DNA from: Locusta migratoria
Taxonomy: Eukaryota > Arthropoda > Insecta > Orthoptera > Acrididae
Direction: 5' to 3'
Length of the DNA: 64,000 nucleotides
Assembly: GCA_026315105.1 (NCBI GenBank)
Contig: CM048744.1
Span: 364,685,168 to 364,749,167, forward strand
Shown: in pieces, positions 42,526 to 51,779 of the stretch
How the letters are laid out: each line of letters starts with the position of its first letter
How positions within the stretch are numbered: the first letter of the stretch is position 1
Notes under the pieces: model-generated
Told to the model about the DNA's origin: nothing
The model's input: only the letters and a program-made list of their open reading frames with translations
Databases searched by the model: none
Position numbers and translations under genes: made by a program

Positions 42526-43961
42526 TTGCGTGCTTGCTCTCCAAATCTATAATGGAAGAAACAGTATGTCATTGCTGGGGGCGGAGGAAGCTGCGACCCA
42601 TGATCTTCCGCGGCGTCAGAAGCGCCGTCGCTGCGTCGAGATGAAGGTGCCGGTAGAGCAACTGACTTGACAGATCTTGTATTAGACGGTCTAGAAGCGC
42701 TGGCGCGGAGTTCGCGTAGCCGGGCAGAATGGACTCTATCGGCGGCGCGTAAGAGTTCGTTAACTGACCTGTCCTCGTATGCGGAGATTGCAGTCTGTAC
42801 AGGCAGAGGCAGTTTCTCTGTCCAAATCTCGGTGAGTGTATCGTTTGGCAAGTCGTGTTCGCTGACAAGTAAACGGAGGCATCGCCACAACTGTGATGGA
42901 GACCTGTCGCCGAGACGCTCTTCATATATTAGTTGTCTGACATTCTCTCTCCTTGTTTTGGACACACGTTGCAGAATCGTCTGCTTGGCTGCCGTGTACT
43001 TCCCTGTCGAGGGAGGGTTCTTGACAAGGTCGTAGATTAATTCGACGCGCTCGTGGAGATGGTTCACAAGGCAGTGAAAACGCGCGTCGTCGTCAAGCCC
43101 GTAAACATTGAAAGTTTGCTCTACCAAGTTAAACCAAAACTCTGGGTGAGCAGGTTTGAAAGGAGGTAGCGTGGGCATGTTCTCCAACCGTCGAACAACA
43201 GTCTGTGCGAGCGAATTGTCCCTGTGAGCAGGCGATGGATTCTGGAGAAACTGCGGCGACATATTATAAAATTGGTGAAAAGGGTTCGCGTGCAGAGCCT
43301 CAGAGGCAACATCGTGTGTCGGAAGTCGGGTAGATGGGTCCCATTGGCGTGGCGGATGAATATTGCACTGCTGACGATTAGGAGTTTGAACTCCGGCTGC
43401 CGCATTGTTCGTGTTCAAAACATTTCCGACCGACGCAGGAACACTGAAGTTATGGTCGTAAACGTTCGAGGCACCCTCATGAACTCTATTACACACGTTG
43501 TTTACACCCGGTGTGGCGAAAAAGGTGTCCTGCACACGAGGTTCAACAGGCGCGGAATGATATGTAACGGGCGGCCTTTCAAATGCCGTAGCTTTCTGTT
43601 GAGTAGAGTTCAGCCTTAAAAATTCCGCTGCATTAGCGGGAGCGGAAGGAAACCTCGGCGTAGAGGAGAGAACCTCTCCAGCACTGCTGTCCCTTGTAAG
43701 ATTACATTTTGGCGGGCTAACAAAGCCGGAGTCCATAGTAGGCACGGGTATACTGACGAAGTTTGCACACGGAGTAGCATTCCCGGAGCTGTAAGAAATT
43801 TGCTGTCCTTGTCGGTATTCGGCAGGTGGAGGCACACTCACGGGACGGCAGAATCCGGGCGGCGGAGGTCCGTTAGGTGAAGCCATTGTGCACAGTACGG
43901 ACAATAGGCGGCATGCGAACGCGGGAGCGCGAATATCGCGGTAGACGCGGATGGAAAGCAC
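42483..43961 (-). CDS. Gypsy Gag protein
   Basis: A 492-codon frame for the structural protein. The first ATG is at 43961; an internal ATG at 43886 (MASPNGPPPPGFC) is a more natural start and would give 467 residues. The first 230 residues are Pro/Ala/Asn-rich and low in structure. The conserved capsid part follows: LPPFKPAHPEFWFNLVEQTF, LVKNPPSTGKYTAAKQTIL, IYEERLGDRSPSQLWRCLR and LPLPVQTAI, resembling the arthropod Gypsy gag family usually listed as DUF7041. The C-terminus has YCFFHYRFGEQARNCKPPC, a zinc-binding motif typical of this group. It overlaps pol by 43 bases. Confidence 0.9.
   Translation of the reverse strand: MLSIRVYRDIRAPAFACRLLSVLCTMASPNGPPPPGFCRPVSVPPPAEYRQGQQISYSSGNATPCANFVSIPVPTMDSGFVSPPKCNLTRDSSAGEVLSSTPRFPSAPANAAEFLRLNSTQQKATAFERPPVTYHSAPVEPRVQDTFFATPGVNNVCNRVHEGASNVYDHNFSVPASVGNVLNTNNAAAGVQTPNRQQCNIHPPRQWDPSTRLPTHDVASEALHANPFHQFYNMSPQFLQNPSPAHRDNSLAQTVVRRLENMPTLPPFKPAHPEFWFNLVEQTFNVYGLDDDARFHCLVNHLHERVELIYDLVKNPPSTGKYTAAKQTILQRVSKTRRENVRQLIYEERLGDRSPSQLWRCLRLLVSEHDLPNDTLTEIWTEKLPLPVQTAISAYEDRSVNELLRAADRVHSARLRELRASASRPSNTRSVKSVALPAPSSRRSDGASDAAEDHGSQLPPPPAMTYCFFHYRFGEQARNCKPPCSYPNYNRR
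42498..42504 (-). promoter_or_regulatory. -1 ribosomal frameshift slippery heptamer CCCAAAC
   Basis: Minus-strand C-CCA-AAC, in the gag reading frame, fits the X-XXY-YYZ rule. It lies 13 bases before the gag stop (42485-42483) and shifts ribosomes into the pol frame (CCC-AAA-CTA). No downstream pseudoknot was tested. Confidence 0.75.
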
Positions 43962-43986
43962 TTCGGGCGGTAACTCGAAAGCGACA

Positions 43987-44004
43987 CTTGATCGGGGTCA
44001 CCAA
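43987..44004 (-). promoter_or_regulatory. Gypsy primer binding site
   Basis: TTGGTGACCCCGATCAAG on the minus strand directly follows the LTR end ...CCTCCACA. TGG-n-ACCCCGA is common for tRNA-primed arthropod Gypsy elements; the priming tRNA was not determined. Confidence 0.65.
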
Positions 44005-44197
44005 TGTGGAGGTTTATAGGATCGGGTCGGATAAGACACCAGACACTCCAACTTTCATACACTGACTTTATTATAACACGTTTACACTATACAAATGTCA
44101 GGCGGGAACTGGTGTTTCCGCTTCCTTACAGCAAAGACCTTTCGTAACACAGAAAGATATTACACTTGTCCAAAGTTGTTAGGTATCGATCCCCACA
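44005..44197 (-). repeat. Gypsy 5' LTR
   Basis: 193 bp, begins TGTGGGGATCG and ends CCTCCACA on the minus strand, with a polyadenylation signal AATAAA at 44072-44067. Confidence 0.75.
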
Positions 44198-44424
44198 TAT
44201 CTATGGTTGAAGCAAAGACCTTGGAAAAATAACTAGACTCTCTGACGGCGCTCCTCTCGCGGGATAATTTGAACCTTCGCCCGGCCGCCATGGTAGTTGC
44301 AAGCGTCAGATAAATACGAGAATTGTTTGCAAGTAAATCACGTATTAAATTGCTACTGCAGGATATATACACAATTGATATTCACGTCTGTACTGTTTGA
44401 CTATCGCAGTGTACATGAAGCACT

Positions 44425-44553
44425 ATGGTGAAGAGCTGCTCAGCGTTTAAATGCACAAATCAATTTAAGAAAGGAATAAATAGATCGAATACTGTTTTCC
44501 CATTTATATTCCTCAGGAATACAAGTAGCCCTACTACTTGTGTTCAGAGATAG
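44425..44553 (+). pseudogene. THAP-domain-like first exon
   Basis: The frame starts MVKSCSAFKCTNQFKKG, which fits the THAP zinc-finger start (Met, then Cys at +4 and Cys five residues later, CTN, basic run). It then loses the expected FHxFP signature (NTVFPFIFL instead) and stops after 42 codons. Either an exon whose reading goes wrong after a splice or a decayed one. It lies 228 bp from the Gypsy 5' LTR and points away from RpS21. Confidence 0.45.
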
Positions 44554-44575
44554 TTACTATTGATTAACAGACTGT

Positions 44576-44655
44576 TAGTCAAGACAATATAGGGATTGAT
44601 GGCCCCGTAGTTAAGGCCCATAAGTTATACAAACATTTGAACAAACAAACAAGAC
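44576..44655 (+). mobile_element. SINE 3' fragment with target duplication
   Basis: GATGGCCCCGTAGTTAAGGC, then ACAAACATTTGAAC, the tail of SINE family 1. CAAGACAATA precedes it and recurs right after, a 10-bp target duplication. Confidence 0.7.
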
Positions 44656-45731
44656 AATACAGGATTGAATGAAATAAATAACAAAAACGAGCTACTTTAA
44701 ACAGTACTGGTGGACAGGAAGTTCAAATAGTTTCATTTTATGATTGTGTAAAATAACTATCGTGGTCTTGAAATTAGTTGCCTCGCTGCAGTTCGAATTT
44801 TTGTTTATGACATTAATATTAGCAACTTGTAATGCAGAATTTAAAGGTAACCTTTTTTACATATTGGTATATCAATTGAAAGGGGTTTGCAGACCTGTGT
44901 ATAGTTCCATGTATGAATGACACATAGCCACACTGGATGCACTATGTGAAGTTGAACCTTGGGCAGTTCACTCTGCTATAAGGTATTTGGCTTACAGCAT
45001 TAAAAATGCTAATATTCTTGCTAGATATCCTAACACTAATGTTAGATTCCTTAGTTAAGAAAAACTTATGGCATCAATTCTTAAAAGAATTTGTATTCAC
45101 AACCTAAGAAGCTATTTTTCAGTTATATATCTGATGGCATATTTCACTTTCACAATCGATTTTTAACATTAGCTGTTTCAGTCAGCCCTGTTTGATTTTT
45201 TGATGCTATGAAATATCTAAATATTGGAGAATCAGCATTAAAGCAAAGACGTAAAATGTAAAACTCTTCCGAAATTAATGTTTGTACAAATGTTTCACAA
45301 TCGTAGAATATACTGAGAAAGTGCCAAAAAATAGTGACTGACGATAAATTCCGTTCTTATGCTGCACTTAGAACGCAAAAAACTACATGTTATAGTTCGT
45401 TTCCGTTAGGAAGAGGAAACGCTGTTTGCCAATTTTTACACCGTATGCGTAATAAATTTACACACAAGCGATAGTTGCTGTATATCAAGGAGTCTGAAGC
45501 TCTTTTGTAGTTATATATTTCAGTTTGCCATAGTTTTCGTGACTTAACGCAAATGAATACTCTCTCTAATAACAAGAATCTTATGCACATTTAAAGTTCG
45601 CGCGGAAGTTTGCCCCTACAATGGCCGCCGGGGCGCTTTTCAATTTGTCCGCTGTTCGAAGTCGGCCGATTACGCGATTGTGGGGGCTTGAGTTGAAGCA
45701 AGGAGGTTAGAATCTTTGGAGATGCCCATAA
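44656..45731. other. No gene recognised; CpG-rich patch near 45600-45690
   Basis: Mostly AT-rich. The 45600-45690 stretch is GC- and CpG-rich (ATGGCCGCCGGGGCGC) and resembles a promoter region of the THAP-exon unit that follows. Confidence 0.3.
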
Positions 45732-45786
45732 GGGGAGAAGCTACAGACACAACACAGCGTTCGCGTTGTGTCTGTAGCTTCTCCCC
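45732..45786. repeat. Perfect 22-bp inverted repeat
   Basis: Arms 45732-45753 and 45765-45786, starting GGGGAGAAGCTACAGACACA, are exact reverse complements around an 11-base loop ACAGCGTTCGC. Confidence 0.9.
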
Positions 45787-45865
45787 ACAATAAGAGGGCT
45801 GCTAAGATTTTCTCCCAAATCGTATATGTAAATAAGGAAGAGCAGACAACCAATAACGCTAGCCC

Positions 45866-46172
45866 ATGGAGGTAAAATTGAGAGGAGAGGGCATGACGTC
45901 ACGACTGTGAAGCCGATCGAAAACATTCGGTCCCCATATTGTCCCGACCAGAAGAGTGCACGTCTAAGCTTGTATGAATAGAAGTGTCTCGCGTTTTCGG
46001 ATCTTTTCTTCATAAATATGGTGTCATGTGTAGTGTTTGGTTGTACAAATCGTTCAGACAGCAACGCAAAAGCCAAAGGAATCACATTTCATGTGTAGGT
46101 TTCTTTTCTAACGTGTTTGTTGTCACTTTTATTGTGAATTTGTACCTACTCTCATTCTTTTTGTGCTCATTT
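45866..46172 (+). repeat. Left arm of long inverted repeat with THAP exon
   Basis: About 307 bp from CATGGAGGTAAAA to CTTTTTGTGCT, reverse complement of 47446-47751 with only a few mismatches. Confidence 0.9.
46018..46098 (+). CDS. THAP-domain first exon, plus copy
   Basis: Starts MVSCVVFGCTNRSDSNAKAK then GITFH and ends V-stop (TAG 46096-46098) if unspliced. Met-x-x-Cys, the second Cys five residues later, CTNR and GITFH match the N-terminus of THAP DNA-binding domains (C2CH zinc fingers of P-element-like transposases and host regulators). The normal sequel FP and the C-x2-H half are absent, so a donor at or near CAT|GTGTAG would be needed to continue. No downstream exon was found before 47445. 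It may be a first exon of a lost gene or a non-autonomous transposon. Confidence 0.5.
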   Translation: MVSCVVFGCTNRSDSNAKAKGITFHV

Positions 46173-47445
46173 CTTAAGAAATACGAAACGTCAAAAATGT
46201 TTGATACATGTGAAATCAAGAACAGAACCTTTCTTTGCTGAACCACGCACAATACTGTACAAGAATGAAATGAATAAAGTTCTGCTCCAAAGACGTTGAG
46301 CTGCAGATACTTCTATGGCTTCGTCTCTGGCGGTATATTCCAGGGGCTAGCGCAAGAAGGTTAGAATAAAGGGAGATGGCGCTAAGCATCTTAGCAGTAC
46401 TGTTCTTTGAAGCCTGTGGGCATAGCAATCCGCCACGTTCTTCTGACAAAAACATCCGTGGAACGTTATGGCCAAGTCCGTATTAAAAGTCGCTAGGTGC
46501 ACTGTGTATACAATTTATGTTCTCTATTTTATTGACTCAATATTACTGCAGTGTTTGTGATGCCAGACAAACATTTTCTCTTATATCCTATCCAAATTCG
46601 TATTTAATTGATGATTACAAAATGCTATGTCAGTAGTCAGTGTAAGCGATCTCTTGATGCGATTTTAATATTCCATAGGCAGTGGTATAGGCATCACGTT
46701 ATCTTTCTTCAGAAACCCTCCAGTTGCTTGATATACTAAGATACTGTCAACGAAAGTGGTACATGTTAGTACATACGTCCTTAAATGATAGTTTGCAGAC
46801 TGCCAACACCAAAACACGTCAACAACACAGTGAATACCAGTCTATTGTAGGTACAGTTCGACGAAAATACGCTCAGTACGCGAGGTCTAGAAAACTGCAG
46901 CCAAAACTGAATGTAGCATTTTCATAATTACTAATTTTCGTCATGTATAACGTTTCATTTTTGAATGTAAACTTTAGAAGTGCAGCGTATAGAGACAGTA
47001 AACACTTCTCATACAATAAGAAACTGGAGAAATTGCATTACTGTATGTTACTACAGGTACTGAAAGTTAATTTTCCACTTGTCTAAGTATTTTTATTCTA
47101 TTTGAATACTTAACTGTAAGTAGCTTAAAAGTACTCATCTAGGCTTATTGGCATCATGATGCATATAGCATGTAACTCATTACGATTGTACTTCACTAAT
47201 AATGCAACATGAAACACACGAACCAGGAGTAGCAAGTAAAGGTTTAATAAAGAATCGCGTGAATTAGTGAAGCTGCCCTGATTTCATTAATCATTAAAAG
47301 CGTTTCCATTATTTTACCTGCAATGTTCAATCTAATTATCAGAAATTTCTTAAACGCTTTAATTATTTAATAAAGCGCCCACATTAAGTGAAAGATTTTC
47401 ATAACCTATCCATTGGTCACAAATTGTGGCTTCACTGCAACCTTT
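46173..47445. other. Spacer between the THAP inverted arms, no gene recognised
   Basis: 1.27 kb with short frames only. No transposase exon or further THAP half was recognised. Confidence 0.4.
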
Positions 47446-47751
47446 TGAAGCACAAAAAGAATGAGGGTAGGTACAAATTCACAATAAAAGTGACAACAAA
47501 CACGTTAGAAAAGAAACCTACACATGAAATGTGATTCCTTTGGCTTTTGCGTTGCTGTCTGAACGATTTGTACAACCAAACACTACACATGACACCATAT
47601 TTATGAAGAAAAGATCCGAAAACGCGAGACACTTCTATTCATACAAGCTTAGACGTGCACTCTTTTGGTCTGGACAATATGGCGGCCGAATGTTTTCGGT
47701 CGGCTTCACAGTCGTGACGTCATGCCCTCTCCTCTTATTTTTACCTCCATG
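47446..47751 (-). repeat. Right arm of long inverted repeat with THAP exon
   Basis: Inverted copy of 45866-46172. The outer boundary lies at CATGGAGGTAAAA on the minus strand, the same as the left arm. Confidence 0.9.
47518..47598 (-). CDS. THAP-domain first exon, minus copy
   Basis: ATG at 47598-47596; protein identical to the plus copy at 46018-46098, including the GITFH end and the TAG after it. Conservation of both copies, compared with decay around them, suggests the duplication is recent. Confidence 0.5.
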   Translation of the reverse strand: MVSCVVFGCTNRSDSNAKAKGITFHV

Positions 47752-48444
47752 ATATCGCCGGTGTTTGGTATAAGCTTGTGTTAAAAAGTGAGACTAAATT
47801 CATAGTGAGAACTGTGAACTCTTTTGAATGTAGAAACAAATTCTGTGAAAATGTCCTAAAGCCTATAAGTATACTGTGAGGTTGAACTGTGAACTTTATT
47901 TGTAGTGACTGTGAACTACTAACAAACATTGTTCAAACTGTAGGAACTGTCGTTATTAACAGTTTTCTACTAGGACAGTGTATATGACAGTGTGAAAGGG
48001 CTGCCTAAATGATAAAACTGTCATGAACTGTGCTACACAAAGTCGTGGGTACACGGTAAATTGATTATGTGAGTGAAAAATTAAAGGGGCATTATTTCTA
48101 CGTACTGTGGGAGCACTGGCTGGAAGCAGAGCAGTGTGGCACATCAGAAGTAGACAAAGACATATGTATGATTTGTATCTTGGGAGCATTAGATAACACA
48201 TACTAGTAGCGATGGAAGACTGGGTATTCCATTACTCCTGAAGCAGCAAGTCTGGCAGCACTCAGCAGAGCCTGAGCTACTCAGTGACAGTATGAGTTGC
48301 ATTATTAGAGTGAATGTTAATTTGGCATTGGTTTATGCTTCATTAGATGATAATAATAACTGAAGTAAAATTAATTCAGATAAAAATATAGTGTATTCTT
48401 TCCTGAATAATTGTGTGAAGTTTCTACATTTTATTAAGATAAAA
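47752..48444 (+). other. Probable untranslated leader of a gypsy-type element
   Basis: Repetition of AACTGTGAACT-type words and lack of frames suggest the leader of the decayed retrotransposon that follows. No LTR was delimited. Confidence 0.3.
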
Positions 48445-48771
48445 ATGACTAGTGATGGAGAAAGAAGGCAGTTTTTACGAAATACAGAGAGGAGTCTTGT
48501 TGATAATATGAGTATTGATGTCACAAACCAGCACTGAAGGGTGCCAGTAGACACTGTAAATTTTAAAGTATCAGATCTGAATTAGATGCAGGGGGAGTAA
48601 ATAAGGAAACAGAGAAAGTTGTTGATAGAAGTTTAAATATTATTTTAAATGATAAAACTAATTATGTAAATCCTATTTTTGACTAACAATTAGGATGGAA
48701 GAAGACGACAATGTGTTAGAATCTGAGGCTAGCACTTTAGAGAACCAATGACAGAAATATTTAGATTAAAA

Positions 48772-48962
48772 TGTTCAAATGTTTGTTAAGGTTAAGGGAC
48801 TTAACTGCGTGGTCAACAGTCCCTAAACTTACAAACTACTTATTAACTTCCTTATACTAAACACGACACAAGCATCCATGCCCGAGTGGGGATTCGAACC
48901 CCCAACCATAGCAGCTGTGCAGACTGTGACTGGCACGCCACTGCTTGGCCACTGAGTCCTGC
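48772..48962 (-). mobile_element. tRNA-headed SINE (family 1)
   Basis: Minus strand: CTCAGTGGCCAAGCAGTGGC head, B box GGGGGTTCGAATCCCCACTC, tail with GTTAAGTCCCTTAAC and CAAACATTTGAACATTTT. Inserted in the gag pseudogene. Confidence 0.85.
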
Positions 48963-49750
48963 ATATGTAATTAAGTCATGGTACATGTTCAGTTGACACC
49001 TTGCCAATTCGGGAAAAAATTCAGAGAAAACATGTCAAACAAGATTCAAATCAATTAATGTTGTCAATGATAAAATCACTCATGCAATCAGTTACTAAAC
49101 ATGATTCAGATATGAAAGCAGGGCAAGCAGAAATGAAAGTAGTACAAATTAACTTGCAGAAGAGATGAAAACAGGGCAACAGAAGCAGTTTAACCACGAC
49201 AAAATTAACTTAGTTAATATCTCACAGTATTGGAGAAGAAAGTTACCGAATTTGAAATTAGAGTATATCATCAACTAAAAGATTGGAAAAGTGAAATTTA
49301 TGACAGGGAAACAGGTTGAAAGCAAAAGGTAGATAAAGATATCAGAAAGTGTGACAGCAAAATCGAGGTTCAAGGTAAGAAAATCGAGCAAATAAAAGAA
49401 CTGGTTAATTATGTAGACACTTAGACACGCAAGACATGTAAAGAAGTGCATCAACAACTGCAAGGTAAATTAAATATAGTAACAGAACACCAAAGTCAAT
49501 TCAATTTTACGATATCCACTGAAGAATCCATTTGTAAAACAATGTACCGATAAATGAGACCCAAATGGAGTTAATTGATTCGCCTACGATTTTTATAACG
49601 GATTTGTCATTCAGATACGATTATTTTTTGCCATATATTTTCATTTCTCATGTACAAAAGGATTTTTTTACGAAATATGAAGAAATATTCGCCTGCAGTG
49701 ACAGGTGCAGCCATCATAATATCGTTGTCTATTGCAGAAAAATGAGGGTA

Positions 49751-50150
49751 AGCACATCACATCACCGTAGATCCGGCATACAACTCTTCTGTAGGTCTGT
49801 TGAGTACTTGTACATTTGCGATACAGTGCCTATATAGGCTCTTGAGTTATGAAACTAAAGCAATAATGCTGCCTTAATCAGTGATTGGTTAGCTGACTGA
49901 GTGACAATATCACCGACTCCTATAAGCAGATGCCACATGTATCTCCCAAGCAAGGCCAAATCCTCGGGACATCTTCTTCGTAGAGGTCAGGAATACTGTC
50001 GTTCAGTAAGCTAACCAACCACAGACCAAGGCAGAATTATTGCTTCAGTTCCACAAACTTGAGTAACTATATAGAAGCAGGATAGCAAATGTGCAAGTAC
50101 TGCACAGACCTACAGAAGAGTCGAATGCTGCTTCTACAGTGCTGTGACTG
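49751..50150. mobile_element. Foldback/MITE-like palindromic element
   Basis: Arms of about 165-170 bp (49751-49920 and 49984-50150) are imperfect inverted copies around a 63-bp loop. Matching blocks include ACTCTTCTGTAGGTCTG / CAGACCTACAGAAGAGT and GGTTAGCT / AGCTAACC. It sits in the gag pseudogene and has no coding sequence. Target duplication was not identified. Confidence 0.65.
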
Positions 50151-50413
50151 GCATACCCATCATTGTATCACAATACACAGACTACTATGTAGGTGAATGG
50201 GTTAAAGGAAATCAAAGAGAAGATACAACAGATTCTGGATGTAGAAGCGGTAGTAAGTAGTAAAGTTACTGAAATAAAAACAGAATTGAAAAAAATTTTT
50301 AATGAAGGAAGTGAAAGATTCAAATACTCACATTTGTGATTCGAGCAATAACATTAACATACTGAAATTTCAACACTTTTCAGTTACTGGTAACATTCAC
50401 CCTGTTGCATTCA

Positions 50414-50611
50414 AAAATGTTCAAATGTTTGTTAAGCTTAAGGGACTAAACTGCAGGGTCATTAGTCCCTAAACTTACAAACTACTTATGAACTAGCTTA
50501 TACTAAAGACGACACAAACATCAATGCCCGAGGGGGGATTCGAACCCCCAACCGTAACGGCCATGCAGACTGTGACTGGCACGCCGCAGACCACTCGGCC
50601 ACTGCGGCCAG
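50414..50611 (-). mobile_element. tRNA-headed SINE (family 1) with exact target duplication
   Basis: Minus-strand head GGCCGCAGTGGCCGAGTGGT carries a canonical A box (TGGCCGAGTGG), and GGGGGTTCGAATCCCCCCTC a canonical B box. The tail is GACCCTGCAGTTTAGTCCC and CAAACATTTGAACATTTTT. CCCTGTTGCATTCA occurs at 50400-50413 and 50612-50625, a 14-bp target duplication. This is the best preserved SINE in the window. Confidence 0.95.
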
Positions 50612-50980
50612 CCCTGTTGCATTCATTTCACAGTTTGATATTTTTGATGTGATGCAAGATTTTTTAAATATCAACAAAGATAATACAATGTTGTAGGTAA
50701 TGTAAGTAACGTTTAGCTAGGTGTGATGACAATGATATTAGTCAGAGGGTGGGCAGTAGGAATGAAGTGTGTGAAAGATGGGAGGAAGAAAGAGCGCCGT
50801 GGCTAATAAGAGACCCTCTATAAGAGGAAGAGGTATAAACTGAGAAGGTTATCATGGTGGTAACAGACAGCATCATAATAATCAGAATCCTGAACCTGCC
50901 CCTGAAAGAAACTGGGAGCAGTCGGAAGTAAATGAAACCTCAGAGGTTTCTTCACTCTTTGCATGGCCTAGTGTTTAACG

Positions 50981-51285
50981 CAAATGGAAGTATTACTTAC
51001 TTTTTGTTTCATACTGTTAATCCTCATCATCTTTTCTATCATCTGTATTTCCTTCCCTATCCTTAGTTTGTAAGTATGAAACCTTAGAGAATGAGAGGTA
51101 AGACAGTAATTTTTTTAGTTGAGAATAGTAAATAAGGTTTATTTAAGAAGTATGATGATGAGAAACACAAAAGAATAAGATCATGTAAATGCAGCATACT
51201 ATTTTTCAATTATATGACAAGGCAGATGACGAGTTGACAATTATAAGAACAGACAAAGAATGGTACAAAAACTTATTTGTGTATT
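50981..51285. other. No gene recognised
   Basis: AT-rich sequence after the gag pseudogene. Confidence 0.3.
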
Positions 51286-51590
51286 AGAGTACCTCTACAT
51301 CTACATACATACTCCACAATCCACCCAAAGTTACTTGCTTTCCATGGACTGATAACCTTGTAGTTTAGTCCCTTCAAATTCCCCCAAACAACAATAACTT
51401 GCTTTCCTGTTCCACTCCCATATAGAACTAGGGGAAAAACAAATACTTGTATGCATCTGTACAAGCCCTAATCCCTCTGATCTTATCCTTGTGGTCTTTA
51501 TGCGAAATGTAGGTTGGCGGCAGTAGAATCATTCTGCAGTGCACCTCAAATTCAGACCCTCTAAATATCTTCAACAACTTCCAAAAAAAG
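51286..51590 (-). mobile_element. LINE 3'-end fragment
   Basis: TTAGAGTACCTCTACATCTA and CATACATACTCCACAA followed by ATGTAGGTTGGCGGCAGTAG and AATCATTCTGCAGTG matches the 3' end of an abundant orthopteran LINE as I remember it; a related, more diverged 3' end is at 56035-56200. No coding remains. Confidence 0.55.
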
Positions 51591-51611
51591 ACATCCTCTG
51601 GCCAAATGCTC

Positions 51612-51775
51612 TAAGGCACCTTGCTGAGGAGCGCGCGGTTGTTCCCCATTGGAGTTTTGAGTACTCCTTGGGTAAGGGTGTGTGTGTTGTCCTCTGCTTA
51701 GATTAAGTAGTTTGTTTACCTAGGGACTGATAACCTCAGTAGTTAAGTCCCATAGATTTACAAACATTTGATTTT
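51612..51775 (+). mobile_element. tRNA-headed SINE (family 1, subfamily b)
   Basis: GAGCGCGCGGTTGTTCCCCA, a degraded B box (TTTTGAGTACTCCT), GGGTGTGTGTGTTGTCC, then AGTTAAGTCCCATAGATTTA and CAAACATTTGA. It shares a different head from the copies at 48772 and 50414 but the same tail, like 63140-63312. Confidence 0.75.
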
Positions 51776-51779
51776 TCCT

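Larger units (their letters stand above)
37985..44197 (-). mobile_element. Young Ty3/Gypsy LTR retrotransposon with truncated 3' LTR
   Basis: Oriented like RpS21, 5' end at 44197. Order on the minus strand: 5' LTR (44197-44005), primer binding site, gag, -1 frameshift site, pol with protease, RT, RNase H and integrase, a G-rich polypurine tract, then only the first 87 bases of the 3' LTR. That 3' LTR piece is identical over 87-89 bases to the 5' LTR. There is no env-like frame. The missing 106 bases of the 3' LTR would include the R region and its AATAAA. The neighbouring composition is AT-rich, whereas the element is GC-rich. No target duplication can be seen because one end is lost. Confidence 0.85.
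48445..50980 (+). pseudogene. Decayed gypsy-type retrotransposon gag
   Basis: ATG at 48445 begins MTSDGERRQFLRNTERSLVD; pieces then continue across stops and insertions. Around 49050-49500 there is a Lys/Glu/Gln-rich coiled-coil part, typical of the matrix region of some insect gypsy gags, ending HQSQFNF. At about 50350 and again after a SINE at 50618 the text resumes as FQHFSVTGNIHPVAFI and SQFDIF, matching the capsid opening (K-F-x-x-NVHPVxFI) of this group. The end near 50800-50975 is Arg/Gly/Asn-rich (RGRG, GGNR, NNQNPEPAPERNWE), like a nucleic-acid-binding tail. No pol follows. Split by two SINEs and a foldback element. Confidence 0.65.

Noticed and set aside
38528..44065. Many plus-strand open frames of 60-133 codons opposite the Gypsy gag-pol (for example 39800-40201 and 43224-43619)
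   Set aside because: They are shadows of the GC-rich gag and pol frames on the minus strand, lack motifs and would need the whole pol region to be bidirectionally coding.
50414..50611. tRNA-like sequences with good A and B boxes (here and at 5400, 16950, 20200, 34750, 48900, 61880, 63640)
   Set aside because: They continue into SINE bodies and tails and are flanked by target duplications; the cloverleafs are not complete, so they are not functional tRNA genes.
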